NCBI GenBank assembly: GCA_026770585.1
Contig: MU646359.1
Location: 460,688 to 486,977 of the forward strand
DNA length: 26,290 nucleotides
Reading direction: 5' to 3'
Source of the DNA: Baffinella frigidus
Lineage: Eukaryota > Cryptophyceae > Cryptomonadales > Baffinellaceae
Each line of letters begins with the position of its first letter. Position 1 is the first letter of the stretch. Shown in pieces: positions 1 through 6,610 of this stretch. The translations under genes were made by a program, and so were the position numbers. The notes under the pieces were generated by a model that was not told where the DNA came from, ran no database searches, and saw only the letters and a program-made list of their open reading frames with translations.

Positions 1-54
1 ATTCTGAAATTTCTGTACACAACCGTTGACTGACCAGTCAATAATAACGTATTA

Positions 55-112
55 ACGTGGATACCGATATCGGTACATGTACCGATATCCACGTTACCGA
101 TATCGGTACATG
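55..112. repeat. Short palindromic repeat
   Basis: The unit ACCGATATCGGTACATGT occurs about twice and includes a perfect 24-bp palindrome at 66-89 centred on CATG, inside a longer imperfect inverted repeat with ACGTGGAT ends. No gene is visible here. Confidence 0.8.
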
Positions 113-153
113 TGTTCGCATAACACTGCGGGAACCATGCCAGATTCTTGGAA

Positions 154-241
154 GGTGTTGCCAAAAGTCAATTTCCCCTCACGACAGTGGTTTTCAAAAG
201 TTGCCAACCGTATCCTGATACGGTTGGAAAAAATCAACACC
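154..241. mobile_element. Foldback fragment related to 18444-18603
   Basis: The segment CAAAAGTCAATT...CAGTGGTTTTCAAAAG matches the left arm of the complete foldback at 18444-18603. The inner hairpin at 204-227 is CCAACCGTATC-CT-GATACGGTTGG; in the other copy the same place holds AAAACCGTGTC-AA-GACACGGTTTT. The outer right arm is missing, although GGTGTTG/CAACACC pair at the edges. Confidence 0.6.
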
Positions 242-252
242 CTCCTCCACTC

Positions 253-432
253 CCACACGAGGCTATCCATGCGAACAGACTAAAAAGACATTTTAAAAAT
301 CATGGGAAATGATCACGTTTCCTCCTGCTTTTTCCGGGGGAAACGTGATCAATTGCTGACTTTTGGCGTGTTTCCTGGGCAATAATCCAATAATTGACTT
401 ATGAATCTGTTCGCATGGATAGCCTCGTGTGG
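253..432. mobile_element. CCACACGAGG inverted-repeat element, copy 1
   Basis: Perfect 27-bp terminal inverted repeats begin CCACACGAGGCTATCC and end in GTGTGG. The flanking dinucleotide is TC on both sides (251-252, 433-434). An inner hairpin spans 311-350 (GATCACGTTTCC/GGGAAACGTGATC). A second copy, inverted and shorter, is at 17538-17658. It has no coding capacity and is therefore non-autonomous. Confidence 0.9.
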
Positions 433-482
433 TCTGGCGTGAAAAGTGTCAGGTCTGAATTTTGGGAAGCATCCATTGCTGA

Positions 483-583
483 CCGCTCGAGGCTAGAAAT
501 GGGACTATTTTAAACCTCTTCCCCCCCCTTCATTTGTAAAAGAAATCCTGTTTTAAAATAGTCACACTTCTAGCCTCGATTGG
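483..583. mobile_element. CCACTCGAGG element, internal deletion derivative
   Basis: Both ends match the longer elements at 4506-4711 and 24083-24293 (CTCGAGGCTAGAAATGGGAC ... TTCTAGCCTCGA). The middle, including the central palindrome, is lost and replaced by a pyrimidine tract. The terminal bases have diverged (CCGCTC, GATTGG) and no target duplication is seen. Confidence 0.8.
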
Positions 584-594
584 TTTGTCTGCAG

Positions 595-813
595 CTGGCT
601 GGGAAGAAGCGAGTGCTGGTGCTCTTATCTCAGAAAACGAGTTCTAAAACTCGTTTTCTTAAGTCAATTCCCCTATAAATTTGTCAACTTATGCGGAGAG
701 TAAAGAATAAGTTGACGAATTTGTAGGGGGGTTGACTTAAGAAAACGATTTTTAGAACTCGTTTTCTGAGATAAGCTCGCCTAAGCCGACTCCCCAGCAC
801 GGATCCCTCTGCC
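595..813 (+). pseudogene. MAGKERV-type module, copy A, split by an element
   Basis: After TCTGCAG the sequence reads LAGKKRVLVL, close to the intact module at 2658-2755. It is interrupted by the 152-bp foldback at 624-775 and resumes at 776 with a TAA where sister copies have AAG (Lys). I therefore call it a broken exon-like copy. The protein family is unknown to me. Its value is that it gives the pre-insertion sequence of the foldback. Confidence 0.5.
624..775. mobile_element. CTTATCTCAG foldback, copy 1 (152 bp)
   Basis: Near-perfect palindrome from CTTATCTCAG to CTGAGATAAG with 60-odd-bp arms, flanked by CT on both sides (622-623, 776-777). Each arm holds its own 26-nt hairpin (GAAAACGAGTT-loop-AACTCGTTTTC). 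Copies 2 and 3 (2987-3138, 19292-19443) have the same length. Confidence 0.95.
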
Positions 814-960
814 TCACTCGGGTTGGCTGACTATTCGCAAGTTGACATGCTGGGAGCTCGGTGCAAAGCCGTCAAGTTTGGAGCGGAAAGGAGCCCGGGC
901 TCACCAAATCGGTGAGCCCAAATAGACTTTAGACAGAGCTAGGAATTCATGCTGGGGGAG
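814..960 (+). repeat. Dispersed repeat (inverted copy at 4137-4300)
   Basis: CTGCCTCACTCGGGTTG, GGAGCGG and CAGAGCTAGG blocks recur in reverse orientation at 4137-4300 and partly at 16620-16655. A hairpin GGGCTCACC/GGTGAGCCC lies at 897-919. No coding signal. The stretch 961-1080 that follows holds a C tract and nothing I recognise. Confidence 0.7.
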
Positions 961-1080
961 CTGGAAGTGCAACCCTGAGCCCTAGCCCCCCCCCAACCCT
1001 GTGGGTGGGAGAGGGCTGCACCTCCAACAACAGGCTGCGCGCCATCAAGAGCGTGTCAGCAATGCCGGGGCCACGAACCT

Positions 1081-1293
1081 CGAAAATTCTTGTGAGTGTG
1101 GCCTATATATATTAAATGGACTCTTTATTTGGACGTGACGGTAGTAACTTTTTGTACCGGCTCGTAACTTTACTACTTGCACCAACTGCCCGGGTGGTTC
1201 CTATTCCGAGGAGGCGGAACAAAAAGTTACTACCGTCACGTCCAAATAAAGTGTCCATTTAATATATATAGGCCACACTCAAAAGAATTTTCG
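1081..1293. mobile_element. CGAAAATTCTT foldback element
   Basis: Arms of about 75 bp (CGAAAATTCTT, then GAGTGTGGCCTATATATA, then GGACGTGACGGTAGTAAC) are inverted at 1219-1293. CT flanks both sides (1079-1080, 1294-1295). It interrupts a coding-like stretch that resumes as LDLDEVVTELEKES. It is a single copy in this window. Confidence 0.9.
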
Positions 1294-1341
1294 CTTCTTG
1301 ACCTGGACGAGGTTGTGACCGAGCTCGAGAAAGAGTCAGAC
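1294..1341 (+). other. Coding-like fragment LLDLDEVVTELEKESD
   Basis: Open acidic helix-forming stretch directly after the foldback at 1081-1293. A second fragment of the same sequence (TELEKES) lies at about 1444-1463, after the heptamer array, just upstream of the next MAGKERV-type module. It looks like an exon piece of the same repeated (+) gene. Function unknown. Confidence 0.35.
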
Positions 1342-1446
1342 ACACACCCTGCACCCTACACCCTACACCCTGCACCCTACACCCTGCACCCTACACCCTA
1401 CACCCTGCACCCTACACCCTGCACCTTACACCCTGCACCCTACCGA
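1342..1446. repeat. CCCTRCA heptamer array
   Basis: Alternating CCCTACA and CCCTGCA units in strict 7-bp phase, equivalent to TGTAGGG/TGCAGGG on the other strand and so one or two bases from the TTTAGGG telomere unit. ORFs here (LHPAPYTLHP) are only translations of the repeat. Confidence 0.9.
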
Positions 1447-1485
1447 GCTCGAGAAAGAGTCGGGACGGTTCTGTCTTGTTTGCAG

Positions 1486-1545
1486 ATGGTTGGGAAGGAG
1501 CATGTGTTGGCCCTTGATGGTACACCACCAACGATCCGTGCGACC
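1486..1545 (+). pseudogene. MAGKERV-type module, copy B
   Basis: TTTGCAG precedes ATGGTTGGGAAGGAGCATG, giving MVGKEHVLALDGTPPTIRAT. It starts like the intact module at 2658 but diverges after about ten residues and runs into the tandem repeat at 1552. The preceding pyrimidine-AG looks like a 3' splice site. Function unknown. Confidence 0.45.
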
Positions 1546-1551
1546 CCGGCC

Positions 1552-1705
1552 CGTGCTTGCGACCCTTTGTTTTGTATTTTTCCCCGTGCTTGCGACCCTT
1601 CGTTTTGTATTTTTTCCGTGCTTGCGACCCTTCGTTTTGTATTTGTTCCCGTGCTTGCGACCCTTCGTTTTGTATTTTTTTCCGTGCTTGCGACCCTTCG
1701 TTGTG
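1552..1705. repeat. 33-bp tandem repeat, five units
   Basis: Five units of 32-33 bp starting CGTGCTTGCGACCCTT at 1552, 1585, 1617, 1650 and 1683, each ending in a T-rich stretch. On the (-) strand they read as an 11-residue repeat (NEGSQARKKIQ), which I regard as incidental because one unit is 32 bp and shifts frame. Confidence 0.9.
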
Positions 1706-1755
1706 CACCGGAAATAGTTTGAAGGGACGGCTTCTGCGCCACGCAGGGCTGGAGG

Positions 1756-1870
1756 GGGGGGTATTCAAAAGTCAATTTTCAAGAGAAAATTGGAATCAAA
1801 AGTCAATTTTAGGGATAAAACGGCTCCAAGGGCGCCCCAATGGCTCCAAGGGCGTCCCTGGAATACCCCC
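1756..1870. mobile_element. GGGTATTC inverted-repeat element, copy 1
   Basis: Ends GGGGGTATTC/GAATACCCCC. The interior shares CAAAAGTCAATTTT and two CGGCTCCAAG-like blocks with an inverted copy at 14907-14994. The terminal repeats are only about 10 bp, so it is less certain than the long-arm foldbacks. Confidence 0.6.
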
Positions 1871-1948
1871 ACGTAGCGCCCTGTGCAGATAACGTTTATC
1901 TGAGAAGAGACATGTTCTGTTTTTTCTCACACCGGCGCTTGGTCGCAG

Positions 1949-2125
1949 ATGGTTGGGAAGGAGCGGCCGAGACTTTTTGGTCCTAGGATCCCTCGGCCTA
2001 CGGTAGGAGGTCCTAGGCAATGCCGTAGGCCTAACTACCCCACTTTCAGGACGTTAGCCTATGAGTGTGTTGGTGCTTGCCAAGGCTGAGGCTCCAACAC
2101 GGATTCCGCTGCATGATCGGGCAGA
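1949..2125 (+). pseudogene. MAGKERV-type module, copy C, split by an element
   Basis: GGTCGCAG then ATGGTTGGGAAGGAGC at 1949-1964. A CTACGGTAGG element fragment (1965-2063) intervenes, and the module resumes at about 2065 as VLVLAKAEAPTRIPLHD. The 45 bases upstream (ACACCGGCGCT-GGTCGCAG) recur before copy D at about 2265-2287, so intron end and exon were duplicated together. Confidence 0.5.
1965..2063. mobile_element. CTACGGTAGG element, half copy
   Basis: Matches the right half of the complete elements at 4737-4904 and 23326-23499 (GGCCTACGGTAGGAGGTCC ... CGTTAGCCTATGA). The left arm is absent. It sits inside exon module copy C. Confidence 0.75.
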
Positions 2126-2163
2126 GCTACCGCTGTAGCTCTGCCCGGGTAAATCTGGGCGCG

Positions 2164-2249
2164 CCGTAGGAGCCCCCCTAGGCCCCTACGGCCTACCGTA
2201 GTCAATACCGTAGGCCCAACTACCCCATTTTCAGTCCGTTATCCTATGA
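2164..2249. mobile_element. CTACGGTAGG element, divergent fragment
   Basis: Contains GCCGTAGGAGCCCC, CTACGGCCTACCGTAG and the right end CAACTACCCCATTTTCAG...CCTATGAA, as in 1965-2063, but the inner part is shortened. It follows the end of module copy C. Confidence 0.65.
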
Positions 2250-2288
2250 ACATGTTTTGTTTTTCTGACACCGGCGCTCGGTCGCAGA

Positions 2289-2430
2289 TTTATCCGGGGA
2301 AACCTATTTTTCTTTAGTTTGATGGCAAGGAAAATTACTACACAATTCGTTCTTATTAGTAATATTAAAGCATTTGTGTAGTAATTTTCCTTGCCATTAA
2401 ACTAAAGAAAAATAGGTTTCCCCGGATAAA
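2289..2430. mobile_element. TTTATCCGGGG foldback (142 bp)
   Basis: Near-perfect palindrome: TTTATCCGGGGAAACC...GGTTTCCCCGGATAAA with arms of about 57 bp. It splits the conserved string GGTCGCAG|ATGGCTGGG of module copy D, with GA on both sides (2287-2288, 2431-2432). A truncated relative is at 11132-11240, and 15678-15813 shares the inner TTACTACACAA part. Confidence 0.95.
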
Positions 2431-2469
2431 GATGGCTGGGAAGGAGCGTGTGCTGGTGATTGCCAAGGC
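2431..2469 (+). pseudogene. MAGKERV-type module, copy D (truncated)
   Basis: Reads MAGKERVLVIAKAD from the ATG at 2432, immediately after the 142-bp foldback, and is cut off by AT-rich sequence from about 2470. Its splice-acceptor-like CAG lies on the other side of the foldback at 2285-2287. Confidence 0.45.
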
Positions 2470-2614
2470 TGACTTAATCCGGGGACAGGTTTAATTTAAA
2501 ATAAATTATTTTAAATTAAATTATTTCAAATAAAATCAGATAAACGGACACCCCTATTTGTTCATAGGAGTTGGACGAAGGTTAATTAGGTCCCTAAGTA
2601 GATTTAATTAGGGC
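2470..2614. other. AT-rich insertion-like segment
   Basis: Begins TTAATCCGGGGACAGG and is then strongly AT-rich (TTTAAAATAAATTATTT with local dyad symmetry), ending TTTAATTAGGGCC. It separates copy D from a small module fragment (GTGCTAGTGATTGC at about 2617). Probably another inserted element, but I could not define matching ends. Confidence 0.4.
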
Positions 2615-2657
2615 CAGTGCTAGTGATTGCTGAAAGAATGGTCTTTTCTGGTCGCAG

Positions 2658-2755
2658 ATGGCTGGGAAGGAGCGTGTGTTGGTTCTTGCCAAGGCGGACG
2701 CTCCAACGCGGACCCCGCTGCACGACCTCGACACTATCCTCCGTTTGGAAGACTT
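2658..2755 (+). CDS. Best-preserved exon of the MAGKERV-type repeated module
   Basis: Open frame MAGKERVLVLAKAD, then APTRTPLHDLDTILRLEDL, preceded by GGTCGCAG (3' splice-like) and followed at 2756 by GTACTC (5' splice-like), giving a 98-nt exon candidate. Four damaged sister copies lie upstream (595, 1486, 1949, 2432), and tail fragments ending DLYS recur at about 2972-3155, 3391-3437, 3770 and 3900. I do not recognise the family. The start could equally be internal to a larger multi-exon protein, because the ATG follows a splice-like AG. The inferred intron consists of the CCCTRCA array downstream. Confidence 0.35.
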
Positions 2756-2761
2756 GTACTC

Positions 2762-2940
2762 TAACCCAAACCCTGAACCATGCACCTTGCACCCTGCACC
2801 CTACACCCTGCACCCTACACCCTGCACCCTACACCCTACACCCTACACCCTGCACCCTACACCCTGCACCCTGCACCCTACACCCTGCACCCTCCACCCT
2901 TCACCCTACACGCTACACCCTGACCCCTAACACATAAACC
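2762..2940. repeat. CCCTRCA heptamer array
   Basis: About 22 units of CCCTACA/CCCTGCA with drift at the edges (CCCTGAA, CCCTCCA), in 7-bp register, directly after the 2658-2755 exon candidate. Confidence 0.9.
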
Positions 2941-2986
2941 CTCAACCCAACCCCCGAAGTGCATAGCGTCGACGCTATCCTCCGTA

Positions 2987-3138
2987 TTTATCACAGAAAA
3001 CGAGTTCTAAAACTCGTTTTCTTAAGTCAATTCCCCTACAAATTCGTCAACTTATTCTTTACTCTCCGCATAAGTTGACAATTTTGTAGGCGAATTGACT
3101 TAAGAAAACGACTTTTAGAAGTCGTTTTCTGAGATAAG
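2987..3138. mobile_element. CTTATCTCAG foldback, copy 2 (152 bp)
   Basis: Same family and length as 624-775. Flanked by TA on both sides (2985-2986, 3139-3140). It splits CTCCGTA|TGCAAGACCTG, whose uninterrupted form CTCCGTATGGCAGACCTG is at 3411-3428. The hairpin in the left arm (2996-3021) has AGTT/AACT where that in the right arm (3104-3129) has ACTT/AAGT. Confidence 0.95.
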
Positions 3139-3197
3139 TATGCAAGACCTGTACTCAACCCCGAAACCGTCCGAATAAGTCCTTCTCTGGAGCCGAG

Positions 3198-3386
3198 GTG
3201 GTAGGACTTGGCCAAATCGAACTTCGAAGTTACATGATGCGAACTTCTAGATGGACCCTTTTGGACATGTAGTGTTTTAAATTCAAATTTTGCATTACAA
3301 ATCATGCTGTTAACTAACAATTGCGGTCCATTCAGAAGTTCGCGTCTTGTAAGTTCGAAGTTCGATTTGGCCAAGTCCTCTACCAC
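3198..3386. mobile_element. GTGGTAGGACTTGG inverted-repeat element
   Basis: Arms of about 60 bp: GTGGTAGGACTTGGCCAAAT and TTCGAACTTCGAAG-type sequence, inverted at the right end (...CCAAGTCCTCTACCAC). The centre is AT-rich and unique. No flanking duplication found. Single copy here. Confidence 0.9.
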
Positions 3387-3390
3387 ATTG

Positions 3391-3437
3391 GCTCTGGCGT
3401 CGACGCTATCCTCCGTATGGCAGACCTGTACTCAACC
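3391..3437 (+). other. Exon-tail fragment VDAILRMADLYS
   Basis: GTCGACGCTATCCTCCG then ATGGCAGACCTGTACTC reads VDAILRMADLYS, matching LDTILRLEDLYS at the end of the 2658 module. It is followed by a heptamer array in the same way. It provides the empty-site comparison for the foldback at 2987-3138. Confidence 0.4.
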
Positions 3438-3439
3438 CC

Positions 3440-3545
3440 GAAACCCTACACCCAACACCCTACACCCTACACCCTACACCCTACACCCTACACCCTACAC
3501 CCTACACCCTACACCCTACACCCTACACCCAACACTCTTCATCAC
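3440..3545. repeat. CCCTACA heptamer array
   Basis: More than ten nearly pure CCCTACA units (3443-3530), without the CCCTGCA alternation seen at 2762-2940, so this array has homogenised to one variant. Confidence 0.9.
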
Positions 3546-3603
3546 GCGAAAACCTACACCCAACACCCTGCGCCCTGCACCCTACATCCTCGACGCAATC
3601 CTT

Positions 3604-3755
3604 GGTCGGATAGCGAGAGGGTAAACGGATCTTCTTAATCCGGGTACGAAGCCAAAAATTGGTAACAGTCGTGTCCAACTTGTGGGGGCTAGACTTCCCA
3701 TTTGGAAGGCTGGCCAGAAATTACCCGATCCGTTTGCCCCCTCGCTATCCGAGCA
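3604..3755. mobile_element. GGTCGGATAGCGAG element, copy 1
   Basis: 28-bp terminal inverted repeats (GGTCGGATAGCGAG...AAACGGATC / GATCCGTTT...CTCGCTATCCGAGC). The interior shares GTCGTGTCCAACTTG and GGGTACGA with copy 2 at 25572-25714. It interrupts a DLYS-type module (GACGCAATCC ... GGAAGATCTGTGCTC). Confidence 0.9.
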
Positions 3756-3789
3756 TGGCTTTTGCTCGGAAGATCTGTGCTCACACCTG

Positions 3790-3955
3790 ACACCCTACAC
3801 CATGCAGTCTACACCCTGCACCCTACACCCTGCACCCTACACCCTACACTCTGCACTCTACATCCCACACGCTGCACCCTGAACCCCGGATCCTTGCGCA
3901 ATTCACTGCTCGGAAGATCTATACTCGAACCCAAACCCCACACCCTGCACCATTT
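3790..3955. repeat. Degenerate CCCTRCA arrays with exon-tail fragments
   Basis: CCCTGCA/CCCTACA units at 3790-3890, then a fragment GGAAGATCTATACTCG (EDLYS) at about 3912, then more heptamers. It continues the module-plus-array pattern of the previous 3 kb. Confidence 0.75.
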
Positions 3956-3965
3956 TCTTCTTCTT

Positions 3966-4063
3966 CTTCTTTATTACTCTCGAAACAGGTCCTAGATAGG
4001 CCCTTAAGCCTCGAGTTGAGTGATACAATAGTCTCTGAGCCTAAGTAACGAGCCCGCCTCGGA
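3966..4063 (+). repeat. Dispersed repeat, CTTTATTACTCTCG family
   Basis: About 98 bp (CTTTATTACTCTCG, ACAGGTCCTAGATAGGCCC, GAGTTGAGTGATACAAT, ACGAGCCCGC) recurs at 16745-16838 in the same orientation. A partial copy at 7098-7200 has expanded into a 20-bp tandem repeat. Confidence 0.85.
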
Positions 4064-4136
4064 TACCGTGCACCCTACACCCAACACTCTGCACCCTGGA
4101 CCCTAACTCCTCGACGCAGTTCACCGTTTGGAAGAC

Positions 4137-4300
4137 ATGCTCCTTCCACGCCCCCCCAGCTCTGTCTCAGGCTGTTTGCTCTCACCAATTTGGTGGGCCC
4201 GGGCTCTGTCCCGCTCCAAAGTTGACGAATTTGTACCGCACACCCGGAACGTCCACCTGAGAATTGTCAGCCAGTCAACCCGAGTGAGGCAGCGCTGACC
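4137..4300 (-). repeat. Dispersed repeat (inverted copy of 814-960)
   Basis: Reverse-strand blocks GCCTCACTCGGGTTGACTG, GGAGCGGGACAGAGCCCGGG and ACAGAGCTGG match 814-960. The hairpin here is imperfect (GCTCTCACCAATTTGGTGGGC). Confidence 0.7.
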
Positions 4301-4396
4301 ACCCTGGAGGCAAGTTACGGGCAAATTGATGGTTTCTTAAGTCAACTCCCGAGATCTCATACGATCTCCTTGCCGGGGTCAGCACTGCATCTTTCT

Positions 4397-4465
4397 AAAC
4401 CCTAACCCTAAACCTAAACACTGAACCCTGAACCCTAAATCCCAAACCCCAAATCCTAAATCCAA
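4397..4465. repeat. Telomere-like degenerate array
   Basis: AAACCCTAACCCTAAACC and CCCTGAA/CCCTAAA/CCCCAAA variants in loose 7-bp register. Interstitial, not a chromosome end. Confidence 0.8.
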
Positions 4466-4505
4466 GCCACGCCGATCGCCGCCCGAGGCCGAGTTAGACG
4501 TTCTT

Positions 4506-4711
4506 CCACTCGAGGCTGGAAATGGGACTGTTTTAAAACAGGGATTCGTTTACAAGTGAAAAAAAAGGTGTGCAGTAATTTTCTCACAAATGGGGGCGTT
4601 TGGTCACGTTGCGGGCGGAATTCCGCCCGCAACGTGACCACGCCTGCCCGTGACTGGTACTAAATTTAACACCCCCACATTTAAAATAGTCCCATTTCTA
4701 GCCTCGAGTGG
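4506..4711. mobile_element. CCACTCGAGG element, full length (206 bp)
   Basis: Ends CCACTCGAGGCTGGAAATGG / CCATTTCTAGCCTCGAGTGG, with TT on both sides (4504-4505, 4712-4713). The core is a perfect 38-bp palindrome (4602-4639: GGTCACGTTGCGGGCGGAA and its complement). Interior blocks CAGTAATTTTC and CAGTCACGGGC-type sequence recur in 14331-14480 and 24083-24293 (opposite orientation). Confidence 0.95.
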
Positions 4712-4736
4712 TTCGTGACGTTCTTCGCGACTCATG

Positions 4737-4904
4737 TTAATAGGGTAACGGCCTGAAAATGGGGTAGTTAGGCATACGGCATTGCCTAGGACCTCCTACC
4801 GTAGGCCGAGGGATCCTAGGAGCAAAAAGTCTCGGCCTACGGTAGGAGGTCCTAGGCAATGCCGTAGGCCTAACTACCCTATGTTCAGGCCGTTAGCCTA
4901 TTAA
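4737..4904. mobile_element. CTACGGTAGG element, full length
   Basis: Long arms of about 75 bp (TTAATAGGGTAACGGCCTG ... CTCCTACCGTAGGCCGAG) inverted to TTAA at 4901. The outermost TTAA on both ends could be a target duplication of the TTAA-specific (piggyBac-like) kind, but the 23326-23499 copy has TGAA on the right, so this is weak. Fragments are at 1965, 2164, 18212 and 25975. Confidence 0.9.
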
Positions 4905-5063
4905 TGTTGCTGCTTCACACGTTCTGAGTCCTGCATTTATTTGTAATGATTTAAATCAATTATTTATTTGTAATAATTCAAATTCAATCTTTCGGCAGGC
5001 GGCGCACTATGGGCGCCCGATTGCATGTCATCGAGACCAATTCGGCAAGCCCCCCCCCCCCCC

Positions 5064-5215
5064 GACATAGGGTTGTTCTCCTACGGTAGGCCATCCTTAG
5101 GGACATAGGGCTGTGCTCCTACGGTAGGCCATCCGTAGGGACGTAGGGTTGTGCTCCTACGGTAGGCCATCCGTAGGAACATAGGGCTGTGCTCCTACGG
5201 CAGGCTATCCGTAGG
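5064..5215. repeat. 38-bp tandem repeat, four units
   Basis: Exact 38-bp period (5064, 5102, 5140, 5178), each unit with CTCCTACGGTAGGCCATCC. The CTACGGTAGG palindrome is the one used in the arms of several foldback families here, so the array may derive from such an element. Confidence 0.9.
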
Positions 5216-5239
5216 GCCCCCGTCCAATAGCCCTAGGAG

Positions 5240-5343
5240 GTGGCTCAGTTAGTGCTCTGGGGCATTTTCAATTTACCTTGGATCGGGGTCGGACCTCGAT
5301 CCAAGGTAAAATCAAAGAACTTCCAGGGCACTATTTGAGCCAC
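5240..5343. mobile_element. GTGGCTCA foldback with ACCTTG core
   Basis: 104-bp inverted repeat (GTGGCTCAgTTAGTGCtcTG / CAGGGCACTATTTGAGCCAC). The core at 5275-5307 pairs ACCTTGGATCG with CGATCCAAGGT. The related core at 12015-12052 has CAGCG/CGCTG in place of GATCG/CGATC. Confidence 0.85.
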
Positions 5344-5355
5344 TTGGGATGGCTG

Positions 5356-5358
<3 letters not shown>

Positions 5359-5387
<29 letters not shown>
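5359..5387. repeat. Poly-C tract (29 C)
   Basis: Uninterrupted C run. Homopolymer length in an assembly is unreliable. ORFs through it are artefacts. Confidence 0.9.
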
Positions 5388-5389
<2 letters not shown>

Positions 5390-5684
5390 ACTCCAAACGA
5401 TTGCATATCATCAAGACCAACTCGGCAAGCCCCTAACCCCGAAACCCTCCCCCTCCCCCTAAACTCTAAACGCGTGCATGTCAACTCCTAACGATTGCGT
5501 ATCATCAAGACTCGGCAAGCCCCGGAACCCGACCCCCACCGCCCCCCCCCGAACCCCCAAAACTCTAAACTCTACACCCTACGCCCGACTCCTTGCACCC
5601 TACACCCAAACCTCTAAACCGCACACCCAAACCCCTGAACCATACTTTCCAAATCCCCATGTAGCCGCGAATAAGCGAGCTGCC

Positions 5685-5805
5685 TACAGGGGTACCTCGC
5701 TCATAAGAAAGCGCCCCCCCTAGGACCCTACAGTAGGCCTATGCCTAGGGCCCTGTTGTGGTCCTGGGGGGGGGGGCACTTTCTGATAAGCGAGGTACCC
5801 CTGTA
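5685..5805. mobile_element. CAGGGGTACCTCGC foldback, copy 1 (121 bp)
   Basis: Ends TACAGGGGTACCTCGCT / AGCGAGGTACCCCTGTA. Inner arms carry CCCCCCCTAGGACC opposite GGTCCTGGGGGGG and a CTACAGTAGG core. Same length as 5851-5971. Further copies at 7660-7781 and 7981-8102; truncated ones at 7252-7348 and 9806-9895. Confidence 0.95.
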
Positions 5806-5850
5806 CGGAGCATATCCGAGTGCGCAGGACGCGTCTACTTTGACCAAGGG

Positions 5851-5971
5851 TACAGGGGTACCTCGCTCACAAGAAACTGCTCCCCCCCTAGGGCCACAAT
5901 AGGGCCCTAGGCATCGGCCTACTGTAGGATCCCAGGGGGGCGCAGCTTCTTATGAGCGAGGTACCCCTGTA
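5851..5971. mobile_element. CAGGGGTACCTCGC foldback, copy 2 (121 bp)
   Basis: Same ends as copy 1, only 45 bp away. The core (GGGCCCTAGGCATCGGCC, CTACTGTAGG) is in the opposite orientation to copy 1. Pieces of the end sequence (GAGGTACCCCTGTACATGTG) recur at 6069-6090 and 6218-6245 without full elements. Confidence 0.95.
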
Positions 5972-6020
5972 CCCCTGTACATGTGACCTACCTCTGGACC
6001 CTCCGAACTCGGTGTGGCAG

Positions 6021-6343
6021 CTGGAGGAAAGCGTGCGGGGGGTCGCGCAGGGGGCGGGTTCTTTCATACGAGGTACCCCTGTACATGTGACCTACCTCTG
6101 AAGCATTTGAACCCTCTGAACCCTCTGAACCCACCAAACCCTCTGAAGCATTTGAACCCTCCTCAGCAGTTGGAGGACAGCGTGCGAGGGGTGGAGCGTT
6201 TTTTTCCTTTTCATTCGAGGTACCCCAATGTACAGGGGTACCTACCTCTTAACCCTCTTAACCTTCCGAACCCGGCGTGGCAGTTGGAGGAAAGCGTGAG
6301 GGGGGTGGAGTAGGGAGTGGGTTATCTCACCCTGTACATGTGA
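6021..6343 (+). pseudogene. LEDSVRG-type modules, three damaged copies
   Basis: After GGCAG/CAGCAG acceptor-like sites, LEESVRGV (6021), LEDSVRGVE (6170) and LEESVRGVE (6284) begin like the intact copy at 6378, but each runs into foldback-end sequence or a stop. Spacers between them are CCCTCTGAA/CCCTCTTAA heptamer-like repeats and GACCTACCTCTGAAGCATTT. The pattern is tandem exon duplication followed by decay. Confidence 0.4.
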
Positions 6344-6377
6344 CCTACCTCTGAAGCATTTGAACCCTCCTCGGCAG

Positions 6378-6461
6378 TTGGAGGACAGCGTGCGAGGGGT
6401 GGAGCAGCTGCTGGATACGCTGGCTGGGATCGCTGATCGAGCACATAATGCCACAAGCTAA
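6378..6461 (+). CDS. Best-preserved LEDSVRG-type helical exon
   Basis: After CTCGGCAG the frame reads LEDSVRGVEQLLDTLAG, then IADRAHNATS, then TAA. Spacing of V, V, L, L, I suggests an amphipathic helix or coiled coil. A fragment of the second half (LAGIAAGAQMRGSN) recurs at 6691-6736. The family is unknown to me. The stop lies just before a foldback (6479-6564), so the true exon end may have been displaced. It is probably part of a multi-exon repetitive (+) gene. Confidence 0.35.
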   Translation: MEDSVRGVEQLLDTLAGIADRAHNATS

Positions 6462-6478
6462 CGCCAGCGGACCCCTTA

Positions 6479-6564
6479 GCCTACGGTAGGAACCCCCCCT
6501 CCTCCTACGACGTTTAAAACAAAAGCACTTTACAAGTCGTAGGAGGGGGGCTCCTACCGTAGGC
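6479..6564. mobile_element. GCCTACGGTAGGA foldback
   Basis: CTACGGTAGGAaCCCCCC...CTACGAC pairs with GTCGTAGGAGGGGGG...CTACCGTAG around an AT-rich loop (TTTAAAACAAAAGC). Interrupts the 6378 module region. Confidence 0.85.
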
Positions 6565-6610
6565 AATCCGTAGGCTCTAAGTAGATGCGAGGAAGCAACG
6601 TCTGATATCC

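Larger units (their letters stand above)
5018..5523 (+). repeat. Three copies of a ~33-bp repeat among foldbacks
   Basis: GATTGCATATCATC-AAGACC-GGCAAGCCCC occurs at about 5021-5052, 5399-5432 and 5491-5523. C-rich and CCCTAAA-like sequence lies between the copies, as do the tandem repeat and foldback listed separately. No coding signal. Confidence 0.75.

Noticed and set aside
4737-4904. piggyBac-type element from TTAA at both ends
   Set aside because: The sister at 23326-23499 has TTAA only on the left, and TTAA may be part of the arm; the assignment is not supported.
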